Source: Filosporella fistucella (lineage: Eukaryota > Ascomycota > Leotiomycetes > Helotiales). Taken from it: a stretch of DNA of 64,000 bases. This document shows, piece after piece, positions 44,366 to 55,396 of this stretch (position 1 is its first letter; each line of letters begins with the position of its first letter). Under the pieces are notes generated by a model. It was not told the origin of the DNA. It saw nothing but the letters and a program-made list of their open reading frames with translations, and did not search any database. Location of the stretch: positions 1,550,001-1,614,000 of the forward strand of contig JAQJZZ010000017.1 in assembly GCA_030077755.1 (NCBI GenBank). The letters run 5' to 3'. Both the position numbers and the translations under genes were made by a program.

Positions 44366-46227
44366 TCAAAGCGACGAGAATGCCATTCCCTCAGGAATGT
44401 CTTTCCACTGCTTAGTAATAGGATCCAACAACTTCTCCGCCTCTCCCCATTCTTTCCTCATCAAATCCTCTCTCTTACTATCCCTAACACTAATATCCGC
44501 CTGATACTCCACAGGCATGCACACAAATCCCTGTGTATACTTCTCAATATCAGGAATGATATTCTTCCCCTTCTCATCTTTCGCAGGCTTGATGTTAAAC
44601 CCCCACAACATTCTCGACACACCAAGGAACAAACTCCGATCTGCAACATGCATTCCCTGACAGATTCTACGACCAGCGCCAAAGGTAAAATGATCACGCT
44701 TTGTGCCGTCTGGACTGGCAGCAGAATCAGCAGCTGAGAGTAAATCGTCTTTGTACCGCATTGGCTCGAACTTCCTTGGTTCAGGATGGCGATTTGGATC
44801 CATATGAATTGCGTATACGTTGTTCAGAACTCCTGCTCCTTTCGGAATCAGATAGCCCATATATTCATCATCCTTCGTAACCGCATGAGGAACGGCGCCC
44901 AATATCGTAGTCGGTGCCCACCGAAGCGTTTCTTTGACAATACCGCGGATATACTGTAGTTCCATCTCATCTTCCATGGTCGGTAAGCGATCGGAACCGA
45001 CGACTCGATCGATCTCCTCTTGTGCTTTCCGCTGTACATCAGGGAATACAAGCATGGCTTGTACGAAAGCGTATAGAGTACTCGATGTAGTATCCGAGCC
45101 TGCTTCAAGTAAAGTACCAGAGATATAGCCAGCTTGATCATCGCTGAATCCTTCCTTTTCCTGTGCGCGCGCCATATCGACGCAGAAACATGGTCTTGCT
45201 GTTTTGTTTAGAATGGATTGCTTGGTATTGAGCCAGTGGCCCACGTAGAGCTCCCGCTCTACTTTGAAGAGCTCCTTGGCGCGCTTTTGGGTAGAAAGTA
45301 AGAAATCTGGTAGGATGCGGAGGATGGGGTAGAAATCTATAAGTGCGGCGGTGCCGGTTTGGTTGATTTCGGCGAATCTGGCAATTTTAGTCCTAGTCAG
45401 TAAGAACTGGTGAGATTCTAACTCACTCGCTGAAGCCATCAAATAACTGTTTCAATTTCTCGTCCTCGTACGTTGGAGTTCTCCAGCTGGTGAAGGGTTA
45501 ACCGGGATTTCTAAACAAGCTTGTCTACTTACCCAAAGACCATGCTGGTAGTAAGTGCATTAGAGTAACGCCTAATGTTCTGAAGAAAGCGCTCTGGCCG
45601 ATCTAACATCTCCACTAACATTTGCCTGTTTTCCAGCATCTGGTAAGGGACATATGACTTGGCAGACTGAACATTCAAGAGATTGTGAACCAATTTGCGG
45701 ACCTGAGCTGTCCGTTAAAGCTGAATATGCCCCGAGATTATAGTTTCTTACCATTCTCCAGGTTGGGCCATACCTCATCTGCCACAATCAGTATGCTTCA
45801 ATTTGGGCCTGATGAATCGAACTTGCCATAAGAAATCGTAAGCCTCCACTACAAAGCGTCATGCCAATGTACATGTCCTGTCTATCAGAATAAATAGCAC
45901 TCCTCTTGTCTAGAAGTTCCTTGACAGCAGTATCACTCGAGAGAACGGCCAGAACTTTTGTTCCCAAAATGAGAGAATACACTGGTCCATATTCTTGAGC
46001 CCATTTCTGGAATTGAATGTGTGCATCATGAGTTGGCATCTTAGCCACTGTCAGTAATGCTTGAGGATTTTGAAATAGTGACATACCTGATGTATATTCC
46101 CAAGTATTGGCAATGTTGGTGGACCAGGTGGATAGCTCGCGGGTCTATGTCCTACTTTCGCAAGCCGGAGAGCGAGATAGACAATTCCGAAAACTCCGGA
46201 GACTACTAACACTTTTGATAAAGCCAT
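44366..46227 (-). CDS. Cytochrome P450 monooxygenase
   Basis: Intact microsomal P450 of about 540 residues from six exons: 46227-46087, 46039-45827, 45778-45752, 45702-45533, 45486-45427 and 45377-44366. The N-terminal anchor (MALSKVLVVSGVFGIVYLAL) and proline hinge (YPPGPPTLPILGN) are present. The I-helix oxygen-binding AGSDTTS is at about residue 295, ExxR appears as KETLRW, the PERF-like block as EPRKFEPMRY, and the heme loop FGAGRRICQG at 435-444 with Cys 442. Intron 2 (45826-45779) begins GCAAGT, a GC-AG intron; the only frame-preserving splice is ...FLM|MRYGPTWRM, which matches the family. It resembles the O-methylsterigmatocystin oxidoreductase (CYP64)-like fungal group, usually in secondary metabolism. 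Substrate unknown. Neighbouring relics suggest it outlived its cluster. Confidence 0.92.
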
Positions 46228-47268
46228 GCTGAGTTATGGGACTGATCTAATTGGGGTATCAAAATCCTTTGAAGATGTCCAATCTGCCATTATGTATATA
46301 TATATATACACATATATATCGGCCTCCTACTCCCGCTTGACTGGAGCTGTGGGAGCCGCATCCGCGGATATTACCTTTTACCACTCATTCACCACTTTGA
46401 TGTCATTACATCTACCGGCACAGAAGGCCGAGAAACGACATGAAATAATAAGAAGGGCGCTTGCCTCAGATTGAACATTTCATTCGTGGCAATAACCGAG
46501 TAGAATGCGGGGTAGTGGACTGTAACCTTTTAACGCGGGGCAAAGGACCCGACCGACGGCTGCGGGTCTTCCTGTAGGTGCTCGAAATCCGAATTGATGA
46601 GACCTAGGTACAGTAATGTCATTCGATAGTCTGACTTTTGAAATACTCTCATTGGCTCTGGATCATCGCACGACAATTGATCATAAAGCATCATAGAAGT
46701 TGTTTCAGAGCATGGAGGGTGACGGGACTATCGACAGCCCGGCCTTAGAGAAAAATGTGAATTCAAATTGAAACAGGATGCCTATACCCAACTATGGGTT
46801 CTTGCCATAAGTTTCTGGAACGGTAGTTTAGAGATCACATATCTCTATTGCACGCAAATCTGAACAATTAATTTTGAAGTCTTTTATTCAACAGCTATCC
46901 TGTCTGTCGAGCAGAAAAGCCCACACAAGAAGGCAGCCATAAAGCAATCCTTGCAATGTAACATCTATCCGAGCATGCATACCGTTTTTGGATGCCGTCG
47001 CCCCAATATTCTCGAGCAGTAATCTCGCCCGCACTATCAAATATGCCTCATGTCTTCCCCGCAAGGTTCAAAGCATGCACCTGACATTGAGCATAATATA
47101 CACGCTGAATGCAATTGCAACAGCCGCCGACGAGACAAACATCCGCTCATGAACAGTTACAGTTGTAATGTGAAAAGTGGTTGCATGTAGAAAAGAAAAT
47201 AGTCCAATACAATGGCAGATCGTTCTCCAGACAGAGGTGATCCTTGCTTCCTGTCCAATCATGATTAA
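46228..47268. other. Intergenic, P450 promoter side
   Basis: About 1 kb between two minus-strand genes: the P450 promoter and the 3' region of the RGG protein gene. A TA/CA dinucleotide microsatellite lies at about 46292-46318. No gene is supported. Confidence 0.4.
46292..46318. repeat. AT-rich dinucleotide microsatellite
   Basis: Alternating TA with a short ACAC interruption, about 70 bases upstream of the P450 start codon, hence in its core-promoter zone. Confidence 0.8.
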
Positions 47269-50200
47269 TCATGTGTGGACTGGCGTGGATACGTGTCTAT
47301 TGGAAGACCAGTTTGAGCCATATCCTCTACCCCGGCCTCGGCCAGATGAGTTTGGAGTAGATGCAACAGATGAAGTCTCCAAACTTGGTGATGGAAATCC
47401 GCTAGAAGGGTCTCGTCCTCGTCCACCTCGTTGTGCTGACTGGCGAGCACCACCTCGAGAACCTCCTCGTCTGGGATTTGAACGTTGTCTGGCCACTGGC
47501 ATAGTAACAGTCTTGGCGTTGTCCAAATGATTTGGCATCTTGATATTAATTGCCGCACTGTTGTTTGTTATTTGTTGAGGAAAGTGGATCGATTCCGAGC
47601 TTGTGACCTGCGAGACTTGGAATTTTCGGGGGAGAGTTTTCGGTTGTGGAGCATAAATATTCCATGCTAATGCCGGTGCGGAGTTGGGGACTTTGACTAC
47701 AGGTAAAGAGCCCATCTCTTGCTCTTCGAAGCATTCTTCAGCAGCAGGTTTCGACTCGTACGATGCATCTTCTGCGATCGAACCAGCAGCAGATCTTGAA
47801 GGCAGAGAAACAGTAGCGCCGACTTGTTGATGAGAGAGCTCAAGAGCGTTTTTACTCGACGAATCGACAGCCAATGCGTGAGATTTGGGGGGCGAGTTTT
47901 TACGACCAATCAAATGGTTGATTCGATCTTGCCATCCTCCAGCTGTGTGTTCCTGTCTTCGCACATCTTGGAAGTTAGATGCTCTAGTGTGCGTGTCTTG
48001 TCTTTGATAGCCTGCGTTGTGATTGACGAGTGGAACAGCGGGAGCCTGAACTGCAGCAGCAAACGAAGTTGGCTTAGGAGGTCCGATAGGAGCAAGCACA
48101 GTAGGCGGTGGCAATTTCACTACTGGGGCAGGTCGCGGTAGTGAGACATGGGGGTGTGCAATATCACCATCATACGCAGGATGGCCTTGCATAGTTGGAG
48201 GTGGGGGAGAGGGAGAGACTGGGCGCTCGATATGAACGACTTGCTCTTCCAATCGAACATCTTGATGTCCATTTGGAGGGAAGAATCTAGAAGGACGGCC
48301 CTGCGTGGTGGGATTGGCATTGTTTGGTCTCCATGCGTCGTTGAATGGTTGTTGGCTGACAGGACCTGAGCTTTGTCGGCTACGGGCGTCATTATCATCG
48401 AGAACAGTGCGTCCTGTCGTATCTTGCACGGAGCTTTCACCATTGCCTTGCCAAGTCTTCTTTGTATCGTGGACTACAGGCACATTATCGCGTGGTTTGC
48501 CTCTTGTACCATCTTCGTTCATACTGATCTTTCGCCAAGTCTCCTTGATGACAGGAACTTCTGAGGATATCCCTTTCTCTCTATTTTCACGTTGTCGAGC
48601 TAGTTCCAATTCCCTCTCACGTGCCATAGCTGCATCACTCTGAGCAATAGTTTGTTGCCAGTTGCCCCAGCCAGAAGCAGCCACGGCAGCGGCGTTTTGA
48701 GCCATCTGCGCGTCACGGTCTAGCCGTGAGGCATTCTGTCTCGTTGGAGGGCCAATCGGTGCAGGTCGAGATCCATATGGCTCACGTCCTTGGTAAGATG
48801 CGCTGGCGCGACTGGAGTTTGGAGGGCCAATTGGTGCGGGATGAGGAGTTTGGTGCATATCAGGAAGTCTGCTTAGTTCTGGATTGAATGTGCCGTTACC
48901 CAGCGTTCTATCGTTTGTTGGTGGACCCCACACGTTTCGTGAAGTGGATTGTTGAGCTGGAGCGGCCCAGGTCTTGTATCTATCCGGTGTGGAGCTTGAG
49001 TTGCCTTGCCAGGATTGTGATTGTCTTCCGTCCTGAGAAACTTGTTTGGCGGGTGATGGCACGTGTTCTTGGTGAGCATCAGTTGTGCGATTCTCTCCAA
49101 GAGGTGAACTTTTGTCTGTTGGCTTCACATCCACCGAATCTGGCTTCGAGGCAACACCGTCAACAGTGCCAATGGCTTGTGAAGTGGGATCACTGGCATT
49201 GACAGCGGCTGGCTTGGATTGCGCATCAATGCTATCAGTACCTTCTCGTGCCTGAATTTGTGTAGGAATAGACTTCTCCTCCTTGGGAGTGTCCTTCTTC
49301 TTCTTGCTCTCTGGTGGAGGGCCCATAGCTTCCAACTTAATGCGAATTCGTTCGCGGCGCTCAGCTTCTTCTTTGGCTTCTTCTTCTTGTCTTCTCTTGA
49401 TGGCCTGCTCGCGGGTCAGGCGCATGATCTTTGACTGCTCCTCAAGAACGTCTACAGGCGCAATTGGGGCAGTTGGCGGTTGAACTTGAATATCAGCTGG
49501 CGGAATGGGTTGACCATGGACTGAATGTGGAGAAGGATGGCTCATAACAGGAGATGCGCGCGATTGCCACGATTGCGCTTGGTAACCGCGTTGTGCAGAG
49601 TGAGGTTGTCCTGAAGGTGAAAAGTTGCGTGGGGAGGAAGGCGCATCGCTCACAGCCGCAAGCGAGCCTCGTCGAATGTTCAGCAGCTCGTGAGGAGGTG
49701 GCATCTCGTGACCTCTGCTCATGCGTCGGACAAAGTTTCCACTTCCCCCGCTCACATTTGATGAAGTACGACGTCGTCCATATCCTGCATCCTGGTGACC
49801 ACTTGCTCGATGAGTCTGGAATGCTGCAGATGGCTCTGCTGGACCATCCTTATCCATGGGACGCTGAAGTACCGCAGGTTGGTGAGAACGTGCATCGTTG
49901 CGCATCGATCCTCGACGATTGTCATTCACGGGCTCATATCTGCCAGATTGCGAATTGTACAATTCTCTGCTTGTGTTCGATCCCTCTCTCCATGATCGAC
50001 TGAAATCATCGGCAGCAATCTCCTTAGCCGGTGGAGGCGGCATTCCATGAAAGCCATGAGGGTCACGTTGGGAAAAGCGGCTGTGTTGCTGCTGTGCTTG
50101 TTGTGGAGGCTCTGTAACTATAGGAGCCACTTTTTCAACAGGCGGTAATGGTGCCCATGGTGATTTGACGGGAGTTGGGGGACCTGGGGGCTTTGCAACC

Positions 50201-51264
50201 AAAGTAGGTTTCTCTGCGGCTCCCTTAAGTACCAGACCAGCTCTTCCGGAACCAAATCCGGTAGGTTTGACTGTGGGAGAAGCTGATGGTTGGATCGGAG
50301 CAGGAGATTTCGGCTTTGCTGCCTCAGAGGTCTTTGTATCCTTCACAATGGGAATTGGGGCTGGCTCGGGAGCCGGTGGAGGCACATCATCAACCTGGGG
50401 AAGTGTGATCTTTGTGCCATCATTCCACTCAATAGCTTCCGGTGCCCAATCCTCGTCATCATCATCAATATCTGCCCAGTTTTTCTCCTTGTGACCTGGA
50501 TCGTCGCGTTGAAGTCTTGTCGCTAGATGGATTCCATATTGCTGCTTCAACTCTTCGTCCGTGAATCTCTTTGGCTCTGGAGGTGGCGCAGCTAGAAAAC
50601 CTTGGTTAGAATAGTCTTAAAGTAGGAAATTTGACATACGTCTGTTCTTGTTCCAGACTGCGTTCGCATCAGGCGCTGCACCGGGTTTGCCCCCATTCGC
50701 CGCAGAAGCAGTTCGAGGGGTTGAATCTCGAAGTCCACTCCCGGTTTTTGCAACTAATCGAGGTCTTGCTGTAGCAGTAATCGAAGGTCCTGTTTGAGTC
50801 GTGGTTGTACCTGCTGCACCTTTGTCTCCTAGCTTTGAAGGTGTCGCAGCGGTGGTACTTTTAGCGGCCAAAAAGGTCTTATTCACAGATACTGGTTTGA
50901 AAGATGCAAATTTCTTCACCGTCGAGGCAGTTCGTACGTGGCCCTTCTCATCACCGGCAGCTTTCGAGGTTTCCGCTTTCGAAGCTTCAGTATCCGATCC
51001 TCCACTAACACTGACCTCCGCCGAGATATTGACGGCATCTGAATGATCTGCATCTGGTTTGGGTTCATCTCTCTCAGCGTTTCCATTTACAAGAGGTTGA
51101 TCTTGCTCAGAGGTGACATCTTGGCTTTTCGTTTCAGTTGTGTTCTGCACGCACGTCAGTATGCCCCGAGAGAGCCATGCATTTAAATCCAGACGTACCA
51201 GCTCATTGTCAGGTTGTATAGAGGAAGTCGCAAGGATTTCAGGAGTGGCTTCAGTTGCCATCAT
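47269..51264 (-). CDS. Large disordered RGG-tailed protein (WADI-D4 motif)
   Basis: About 1297 residues from three exons: 51264-51199, 51144-50640 and 50591-47269. Intron 1 (54 nt, GTACGT...ACTGAC...GCAG) is frame-neutral, so a retained form would also be open. The only ordered-looking block is FTDEELKQQYGIHLATRLQ followed by NWADIDDDDEDWAPEAIEW, conserved in fungal orthologs as I remember them. A charged coiled-coil (REQAIKRRQEEEAKEEAERR) follows at about residues 590-640, then long Pro/Gln/Ser-rich regions with repeated IGPP motifs. The C-terminus is a GGSRGGARQSAQRGGRGRD RGG box ending in GRGRGRGYGS, which argues for RNA binding, probably in cytoplasmic mRNPs. The acidic WADI block and charged helix faintly recall PRRC2/BAT2 proteins, but I do not assign the function. 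Confidence 0.75.
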
Positions 51265-52531
51265 ACGTCTTCGAGATGTACTTGAGGGTAGCGGATCTGC
51301 GCATGCGTGACTGCGAGCTTAGACACCTAGGCAGTAGCGCGTCGAGGAGATCAAGGGAGGGAAAGGAGGGTTGAGTCGCAGAATGGGTAAGGCGACAGCG
51401 AGAAGATTACGGAGGTAGCACCGTTGTTGGTGGTAAGGGTGTTGAAGGCGACGGGGAGGTTCGAGATTTCCAAGTGTCCTGGTGATTGATTTGGAAAGAT
51501 ACACGGTAGGGGACGCTAGCCGAATTTACGAGGCTGAAAGCTGGTGTTCGTCAACGACACCTCATGCTGTATGACACTTCACTCAAATACGTCTACAATC
51601 GAAAGAGTCACTGTCGGCCGTTTGGATCAGTTCTCTTTCGATGAACCATTCAATAAGTCTCTGAATTCGGCTATTCGATTGAGAAGAGAAGCTGCTCCCA
51701 ACCGAATATTGCACTCTATTCCTGAGGTGTCATACTCGGATGACATATTCGCTCGGACGTCACCAACGAAATTGAGCTTCGAATTCGGGTTTTCAATACC
51801 CTGGACAGATATCTTTTCACCCAACAGTCAGCCATTCTGCTTCTTCCAGAATCTCATGATTATACAAGTCCGCAGTGAGCCATTGGTCGGTATTCTCAAT
51901 CACGAGTTTGAAATTTTAGGAGCTAAAGTCGTATTGTTTTCTAATACAATAAGTTGTGCAGGTATCTTACACATCTCTTCAGCTATTAACTCACATTGAA
52001 CACCGATTTTCAAGTCGCGCGATTAAATCGGTCTTTGAAAACGAGGATTCATTTTACAAACGCCTAACATCTGAATGTTGAAGAAGCCTAGGTAGGTTAT
52101 ACCAGTAAAATCAAAAGTTCCCGAATAACGGGCATGCAAAGTGAATGTCTAGGAACCTTAGGACTGAAATGCCGATTGTTTTGACCCTGAACCATTAATG
52201 AATATGCTTTTAACAGAATGGCCCATATGATCGCAAGCATACCAAGGCAGCTGGCTGCTTTGAACTGCAATAGGAAAAGGACTTGATTGTCTGATCCATG
52301 AACATTTACCTATTCTCGAACAGGCCAGTCCAGTATTGATCCAACCAAGTTTATGTAATCCAGTTCTTATCTCAACGACGAAGGCTGGGCCCTTTCCTGA
52401 CGAATTCTCCACATGTCACATCCGCAATTCTGGTTTGAGCGTCCGCAAGGAGTTGTATGATTGTTTCTGTGCTTATTTACATCGATCGTAATCTAACAAG
52501 TCCTCTTCCCCGTATCCATAACCTCCGTTAT
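51265..52531. other. Intergenic, possible gene relics
   Basis: About 1.27 kb between minus-strand genes. Opposing frames at 51544-51999 (+) and 51627-51824 (-) and one at 52158-52412 (-) have protein-like composition, for example CNIRLGAASLLNRIAEFRDL on the minus strand, but no domain I can name and no splice context. They may be decayed exons. The remainder holds the promoter of the upstream RGG gene. Confidence 0.3.
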
Positions 52532-53105
52532 CTAATGAGCATTGTTCTTGTGGTGTCCTGTAGAGTTTTAGTTGCCTGAACAAGCTAATTCGTAGAAAGT
52601 ACATACTCAAGTGGAAGTAGTAGTTCTGGGCATAGCCGATCGCAACAAGGAAGGCAATCGCATGGATAATTGCTATGGCGTATTGTCAGCATCTGATAAA
52701 ACCGTCTCCGCCTGATGTTCCAACACATACGTGTACCTGATGGGTTCTTTCCAAAGTGACGAGCTTGGTATCTGCCGAGAAGTCCCTTTGGCTTGACCTC
52801 TGGTGCTACGCCACGAGGAAGCTTCTCATAGAAGCTCACAACACGTTGCATGCGGGCAGCATCTTGAGCGGCACCGAGTCCCTGGCGTCTCATTAGTCCT
52901 CTTCTTCAGTACAGTCCGCAGATTCATCATGATCATTCGGGTGTGGCCAATCGCGGTCGGCAGGTTTGAGAATACTCACGGTTGGAGAAGCAACCTATAA
53001 TTGATTCAACAGTCAGCTTGTTGCCCAAAATGACGGCGACTCTGGGGGTATTTGTACCTTGGGAGGAATGAGGGTAGAAAGTGCTCGGCGGGTAACGAAG
53101 CTCAT
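52532..53105 (-). CDS. ATP17: Mitochondrial F1Fo-ATP synthase subunit f
   Basis: Small inner-membrane subunit of the Fo stalk/dimer interface. Five exons: 53105-53058, 52994-52980, 52881-52731, 52672-52607 and 52557-52532, all phases consistent, give 101 residues, the usual family size. The protein begins MSFVTRRALSTLIPPK (presequence), contains GLGAAQDAARMQRVVSFYEK, then LPRGVAPEVKPKGLLGRYQA and HFGKNPSGTP, a single membrane span IIHAIAFLVAIGYAQNYYF and the end HLRHHKNNAH. Exon 2 is only 15 nt (Val-Ala-Ser-Pro-Thr). Four introns for 101 codons is dense but typical of nuclear OXPHOS genes in this group. It is head-to-head with the complex I gene NDUFS4. Confidence 0.93.
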
Positions 53106-53404
53106 CTTGACGGCTAATAATCGATGGTCAGCGCAATTGGTCACTCGACTTGATCCGTATGTTCTCCTGCCGAATAGTTTGCGATTTCGTACCTTAATTG
53201 ACTGTCGTGGTGGATAAATGGTGAGGGGAGTGTATTCAATGTTGTCTGGTTCACGTTCGGAAGGAGCAAAGGTCGAAATCAGGCTAGCCGAATACATTCT
53301 AGCTTCCAAATCTCCCGACACCCGCTAATCCTACGAACGACCTCAAGATACCTAGCTCAGGTCACAGCTAAGGTTGCCCTCGATCTCAACCATAGAACCT
53401 CAAA
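53106..53404. promoter_or_regulatory. Bidirectional promoter, ATP synthase f / NDUFS4
   Basis: 299 bp separate the divergent start codons of two nuclear-encoded respiratory-chain subunits, so they very probably share control elements for coordinated expression. Specific factor sites were not identified by eye. Confidence 0.6.
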
Positions 53405-54153
53405 ATGTCGCTTTTACGGCCATCAATTGCAGGAAGGCTATTGAGGGCCGGAGTGCCATCAGCTCGGAGAGCGATTCCTGGAACTGTGCGATATGACAGC
53501 CACACTGCATTGGGAACACCCCTCACAACCTCCGATGCATCAACTTCTGCATCCCTAGTGAAATCTGGAGAGGAGAAGGGACTCAAGGTTAAGCACAATC
53601 AGCCAGACTATGCAGCAGAAGTTGACCAGGCCTCTTCGTAAGATTGTCTGCATAGCATGGAGAGCCCAGCTAACATCCTCAGAACCTTCTCCCCCATCCC
53701 AAAACGAGTTATGAATGGGAGCGAAGACGGCGATGTTCTCCCAGCTGCTGTACTATCTGGTGCGCCAATTGAGTTGGAAGCTAGGAACGTTCGGTAAGGA
53801 GATAGGCTCTGTCACAATAAAAGTGAGGTCTGACTTGCTACAGCATATATAAGCCAGCCAAGACAGCAACACAGTCTGGAGATTGGCATGGGCATCACTG
53901 GAGAATGGATTGGGATATTTTGTCGAAAGGGCACAGATGGGAAAATCCATTGATGGGTTGGCAATCGTCTGCAGATTTCATGCAAGGCACCCACTTGAAC
54001 TTCAAGTCCAAGGAGGATGCCATCAGATTCGCTGAGAAACAAGGATACGAGTACTTCGTGCAAGAACCAAATTCTCGGAAAATCGCCCCTAAAGCATACG
54101 CAAACAACTTTTTGTATACCGACAAAAAGCTGAAGCACATTAGGACGAAGTAG
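53405..54153 (+). CDS. NADH:ubiquinone oxidoreductase subunit NDUFS4 (18-21 kDa)
   Basis: Accessory subunit of complex I on the mitochondrial matrix arm. Three exons: 53405-53637, 53683-53793 and 53844-54153, with 45- and 50-nt introns, encode 217 residues. The Arg/Ser-rich leader (MSLLRPSIAGRLLRAG...) is a matrix presequence. The mature part has the family sequence RNVRIYKPAKTATQSG, HHWRMDWDIL, RWENPLMGWQSSADFMQGTH, LNFKSKEDAIRFAEKQGYEY and ends APKAYANNFLYTDKKLKHIR with TK. This order matches NDUFS4/ETC complex I subunit. It sits divergent from the ATP synthase f gene. Confidence 0.95.
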
Positions 54154-54631
54154 ATTTATTGGGCGGGTGAGATGTACTGTACATAGGAAGGGCAGAATGT
54201 TATTTTATCAGGTCACAATGGATCAGCCAGTCAGATGCCTTAAGAATACTGAGAGAAGCAAGTTATGCTCGGCGGCGCGCTGTTGGACGGATTGATTGAA
54301 TAACCTTTGAGTTGTACTTGGACAATGTCGGGACCTTCAAACGGTATAGCTTCGGGCTGCTTTCCATCCCCACCCTTTGCTCAACATCCACTCCTGTTGG
54401 CTGCTTAAGTACACTTCATGCTGAAATTTACAAAGATACACCCTCGTCGTGTACGAAAAGTCCGCGTCTGTAGTGAGATGCTTGTCATCACGCAATAGAC
54501 CCCTCCAATATCCGTTATCCAGTAGTATCGCTTAACTTTGTGGCTCTGTTGCACTATTAAATTTCATTCGTCATGCCTTTTGCGTAGATACTGTCATCCC
54601 ATCCAAATTCTTCCCCAATTTAGCTTCACAG
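54154..54631. other. Convergent 3' region, no gene seen
   Basis: 478 bp between the convergent NDUFS4 and 2EXR-like genes. Nothing beyond expected 3' ends is visible. Confidence 0.4.
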
Positions 54632-55396
54632 TTACATTTCCTCTTCTCGCACCTTCTCCAGGAATTTTTGCCATGCTGTTTTCCAATTTTCTACCCATGG
54701 TTGAGTCAGGGCCGGATGATAACCAGGGAAACGTGGCTGTATAATTTCCACTGCGATGAGATTCTTAAAAGCTGAATAGAGAGACAGCAAATGATTGAAG
54801 TCCGGAGGCTCGTTTCGGTCAGCAATCATGCCAACCTTAAGTGTTGAGAGGGCTGCGAAAGTTTGCAGGAAGTTCTCCAGCTCCGGGAGCATTAGCCAAG
54901 CTGTATTTTCCTGTGAGTTCAAGGACTTCATGTGTCCTAGGCTTTTGAGGTGGCGCCCAAATAGCTCCCCTCTCGTGCATGGTAAGACAATTCTGACATT
55001 CTTTGCCCACCTCAATACATCTGGCCGTCTTTGCAATTGAGTGTATGCCAACTGCCACCTTGCGTTTGGATTTTCGTTTGGAAATTGGATCATGTATCCA
55101 CCAATAGATACTTCCTCGAGCATGCCATATATAATAGATGACACTTCGGAGTGAACTTGCTTGTTCACAAAAAATAGCGGTAATGGGCCAATTCCTTCGA
55201 ATTTGAAACTGACAGGGCCGTCCCATCGAGGATACACTGCAATCTTGAAACCGTTCTGCTGGGATTTTGTCCCCTTGAATGTGGGTATAATGCAGTAATT
55301 GATGATCTGGTTGCGGATTTCTCCAGGCAGAGTGAGAAATGAGGAGGAACCCCCAGACTGGTTTCGTAACATCGGTTGACTTGACAGCAACGGCAT
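54632..55396 (-). CDS. 2EXR / F-box-like fungal protein
   Basis: 254-residue single-exon protein. Near residues 17-35 it has SSFLTLPGEIRNQIINYCI, the F-box-like '2EXR' opening common in expanded families of filamentous fungi, followed by PLPLFFVNKQVHSEVSSIIY, a second typical block. The rest has amphipathic helices (LPELENFLQTFAALSTLKVG) without catalytic motifs. ATG 55396 is preferred because the frame upstream begins only with GTG at 55477. Function is unknown; similar proteins are thought to act as ligase adaptors, but that is family-level conjecture. Confidence 0.75.
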   Translation of the reverse strand: MPLLSSQPMLRNQSGGSSSFLTLPGEIRNQIINYCIIPTFKGTKSQQNGFKIAVYPRWDGPVSFKFEGIGPLPLFFVNKQVHSEVSSIIYGMLEEVSIGGYMIQFPNENPNARWQLAYTQLQRRPDVLRWAKNVRIVLPCTRGELFGRHLKSLGHMKSLNSQENTAWLMLPELENFLQTFAALSTLKVGMIADRNEPPDFNHLLSLYSAFKNLIAVEIIQPRFPGYHPALTQPWVENWKTAWQKFLEKVREEEM

